Source of the DNA: an uncultured Pelagibacteraceae bacterium
Lineage (GTDB): Bacteria; Pseudomonadota; Alphaproteobacteria; Pelagibacterales; Pelagibacteraceae
Direction: 5' to 3'
Assembly: GCA_902622245.1 (NCBI GenBank)
Contig: CACNPC010000004.1
Span: 86,001-150,000 of the forward strand
DNA length: 64,000 bases
Position numbers and translations under genes: made by a program. Positions 61,852-64,000 of the stretch are shown piece by piece; the first letter of the stretch is position 1, and every line of letters starts with the position of its first letter. The notes under the pieces were generated by a model, which worked only from the letters and a program-made list of their open reading frames with translations, was not told the DNA's origin and did no database searches.

Positions 61852-62124
61852 TTTAAGCTCTAAAAACGTTGATTTTTAAGGTTTTTTCTATCATTTTAAA
61901 TTAATCTAATATCTTGATTTATTAATATTATTATTTATAAGCGTCCCACTCAACATTAAAAAAAATGTTATTTATTGGGATTAACCCAATTAGCTATTTA
62001 ATTTGTTAATATTTTAAGAAGAGAAGTGTGGACGGTTAAGGTTACCAAAATTTGTCGTACACACTTCAACATTACATAAATATTATTCTTAGTATTTATG
62101 TAGAAGCTAGTGTGCGCCGTTTTT
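61852..62124 (+). promoter_or_regulatory. rRNA promoter and leader region, with divergent M23 promoter
   Basis: A 273-nt space without a gene. A weak candidate promoter is TTGATT (61914-61919) with TATAAG (61936-61941) at 16 bp spacing. Further right a dyad ATTGGG-ATTAA-CCCAAT lies near 61975-61991, a dyad GAAGTGTG/CACACTTC at about 62023-62069, and a hairpin ACATAAATA/TATTTATGT at about 62076-62102. The 5' arm of the 16S processing stem is at 62011-62039. The exact start site cannot be fixed by eye. Confidence 0.45.
62011..62039 (+). other. 5' arm of the 16S processing stem (3' arm at 63652-63680)
   Basis: The bases 62011-62039 pair with 63652-63680 over about 29 positions with few mismatches: AAGAAGAGAAGTGTGGACGG against CCGTCCTCATTTCTCTTCTT, extended by ATTTT/AAGAT with one G-U pair. 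The two arms bracket the 16S gene and would form the long stem that RNase III cuts to release pre-16S rRNA. Confidence 0.8.
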
Positions 62125-63601
<1,477 letters not shown>

Positions 63602-63607
63602 AAGGAT

Positions 63608-63629
63608 GATTAAGAAATATTTCTTAATC
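63608..63629. repeat. 22-bp perfect palindrome just after the 16S gene
   Basis: The bases at 63608-63629 read the same on both strands, with half GATTAAGAAAT. It lies 7 nt after the 16S 3' end and inside the large processing stem. It could form a small hairpin that helps 3' maturation. Confidence 0.7.
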
Positions 63630-63704
63630 TAAAAAATATAACAGGATAATGTTGACCGTCCTCATTTCTCTTCTTAAGATTTGTGTTTCACTCTTCTGCG
63701 AAAA

Positions 63705-63781
63705 GGGCCGGTAGCTCAGTTGGTTAGAGCACACCCTTGATAAGGGTGGGGTCGAAAGTTCGAGTCTTTCTCGGCCCACCA
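63705..63781 (+). tRNA. tRNA-Ile(GAT)
   Basis: A 77-nt tRNA with acceptor GGGCCGG, anticodon arm ACCCTTGATAAGGGT, T arm around GTTCGAGTC and encoded CCA. It lies in the 16S-23S spacer in the usual first position. Confidence 0.97.
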
Positions 63782-63788
63782 AAATACT

Positions 63789-63864
63789 GGGGGATTAGCT
63801 CAGCTGGGAGAGCGCCTGATTTGCATTCAGGAGGTCAGCGGTTCGATCCCGCTATCCTCCACCA
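63789..63864 (+). tRNA. tRNA-Ala(TGC)
   Basis: A 76-nt tRNA with acceptor GGGGGAT paired to ATCCTCC, anticodon TGC in CTGATTTGCATTCAG, T arm GCGGTTCGATCCCGC and encoded CCA. It follows tRNA-Ile after 7 nt. Confidence 0.97.
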
Positions 63865-64000
63865 AGAAACACTTAGCTATTAAAAATTGTAAATAAAATT
63901 ATTATTATCAATATCTATATCCGATTATTTTTTTTTAAGAATAATCAATAAATATTCGAATAGATGAATATTTATCAACAAAAATTTAATTCTACACAGA
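63865..64000 (+). other. 16S-23S spacer after tRNA-Ala; 23S not reached
   Basis: AT-rich spacer with two small dyads, GATTATT/AATAATC near 63923-63947 and AATATTC/GAATATT near 63952-63973, probably part of the 23S 5' processing region. No 23S sequence is recognised before the window ends. Confidence 0.6.

Overview
The window is a very AT-rich, gene-dense stretch of an alphaproteobacterial chromosome, most likely a SAR11 (Pelagibacterales) genome. This rests on the 16S rRNA gene near the right end, whose second half reads like SAR11 16S, the 16S-tRNA-Ile-tRNA-Ala order, alphaproteobacterial markers (GcrA, DUF1178, DUF4167, a HisZ-dependent short HisG, an A73 tRNA-His), and extreme compaction with 1-44 nt gene overlaps and almost no spacers. 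No stretch over 300 bases lacks a gene.

Layout. 1-3192: 3' end of tRNA-His, then hisS-hisZ-hisG. 3178-23817: an accessory region of about 20.6 kb between hisG and recJ. It holds (a) a chain of small, mutually overlapping minus-strand genes of unknown function, including two secreted or membrane proteins; (b) a four-gene plus-strand operon encoding an RNA-polymerase-like DNA-binding protein (two alpha-CTD-like domains plus a sigma-70 region 4), a MORC/HSP90-type ATPase, a Z1 helicase-like ATPase and a DUF4420 PD-(D/E)XK protein, facing a minus-strand cytosine-5 methyltransferase; (c) a RecB-like (MGME1-type) nuclease; (d) two tandem related hairpins followed by a second operon: rmuC, an exonuclease I homologue, a small basic protein, a 1429-residue leucine-rich-repeat protein and a DUF2130 protein. 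Block (b) matches the described class of MORC-containing restriction-modification systems. Block (d) is, as far as I know, not described as a system and is the best candidate for something new.

23829-25952: recJ, then a thioredoxin gene interrupted exactly inside the Cys-Gly-Pro-Cys codons by a 52-nt palindromic insert. 25949-38515: one 14-gene minus-strand superoperon (rnd-kdsD-lptC-lptB-aroA-cmk-rpsA-ihfB-pyrF-trpF-trpB-trpA-accD-folC) covering LPS precursor and export, translation, aromatic and pyrimidine synthesis, fatty acid synthesis and folate. Several of its enzymes (Cmk, TrpF, TrpB, TrpA, AccD) have lost or changed family-defining residues although synteny says they are orthologues.

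38532-61851: housekeeping genes on both strands: an NDUFA9-like protein, gcrA, argD-argF, a membrane cytochrome c, kdsB-pheA, the SRP RNA abutting dnaX-ybaB-recR, malate synthase G, an acetyl-CoA carboxylase alpha subunit with an added C-terminal membrane helix, secA, argJ, ubiG, lysC-ispG-prfA-prmC and an M23 peptidase. 61852-64000: rRNA leader, 16S rRNA with a long flanking processing stem, tRNA-Ile and tRNA-Ala; the 23S gene lies beyond the window.
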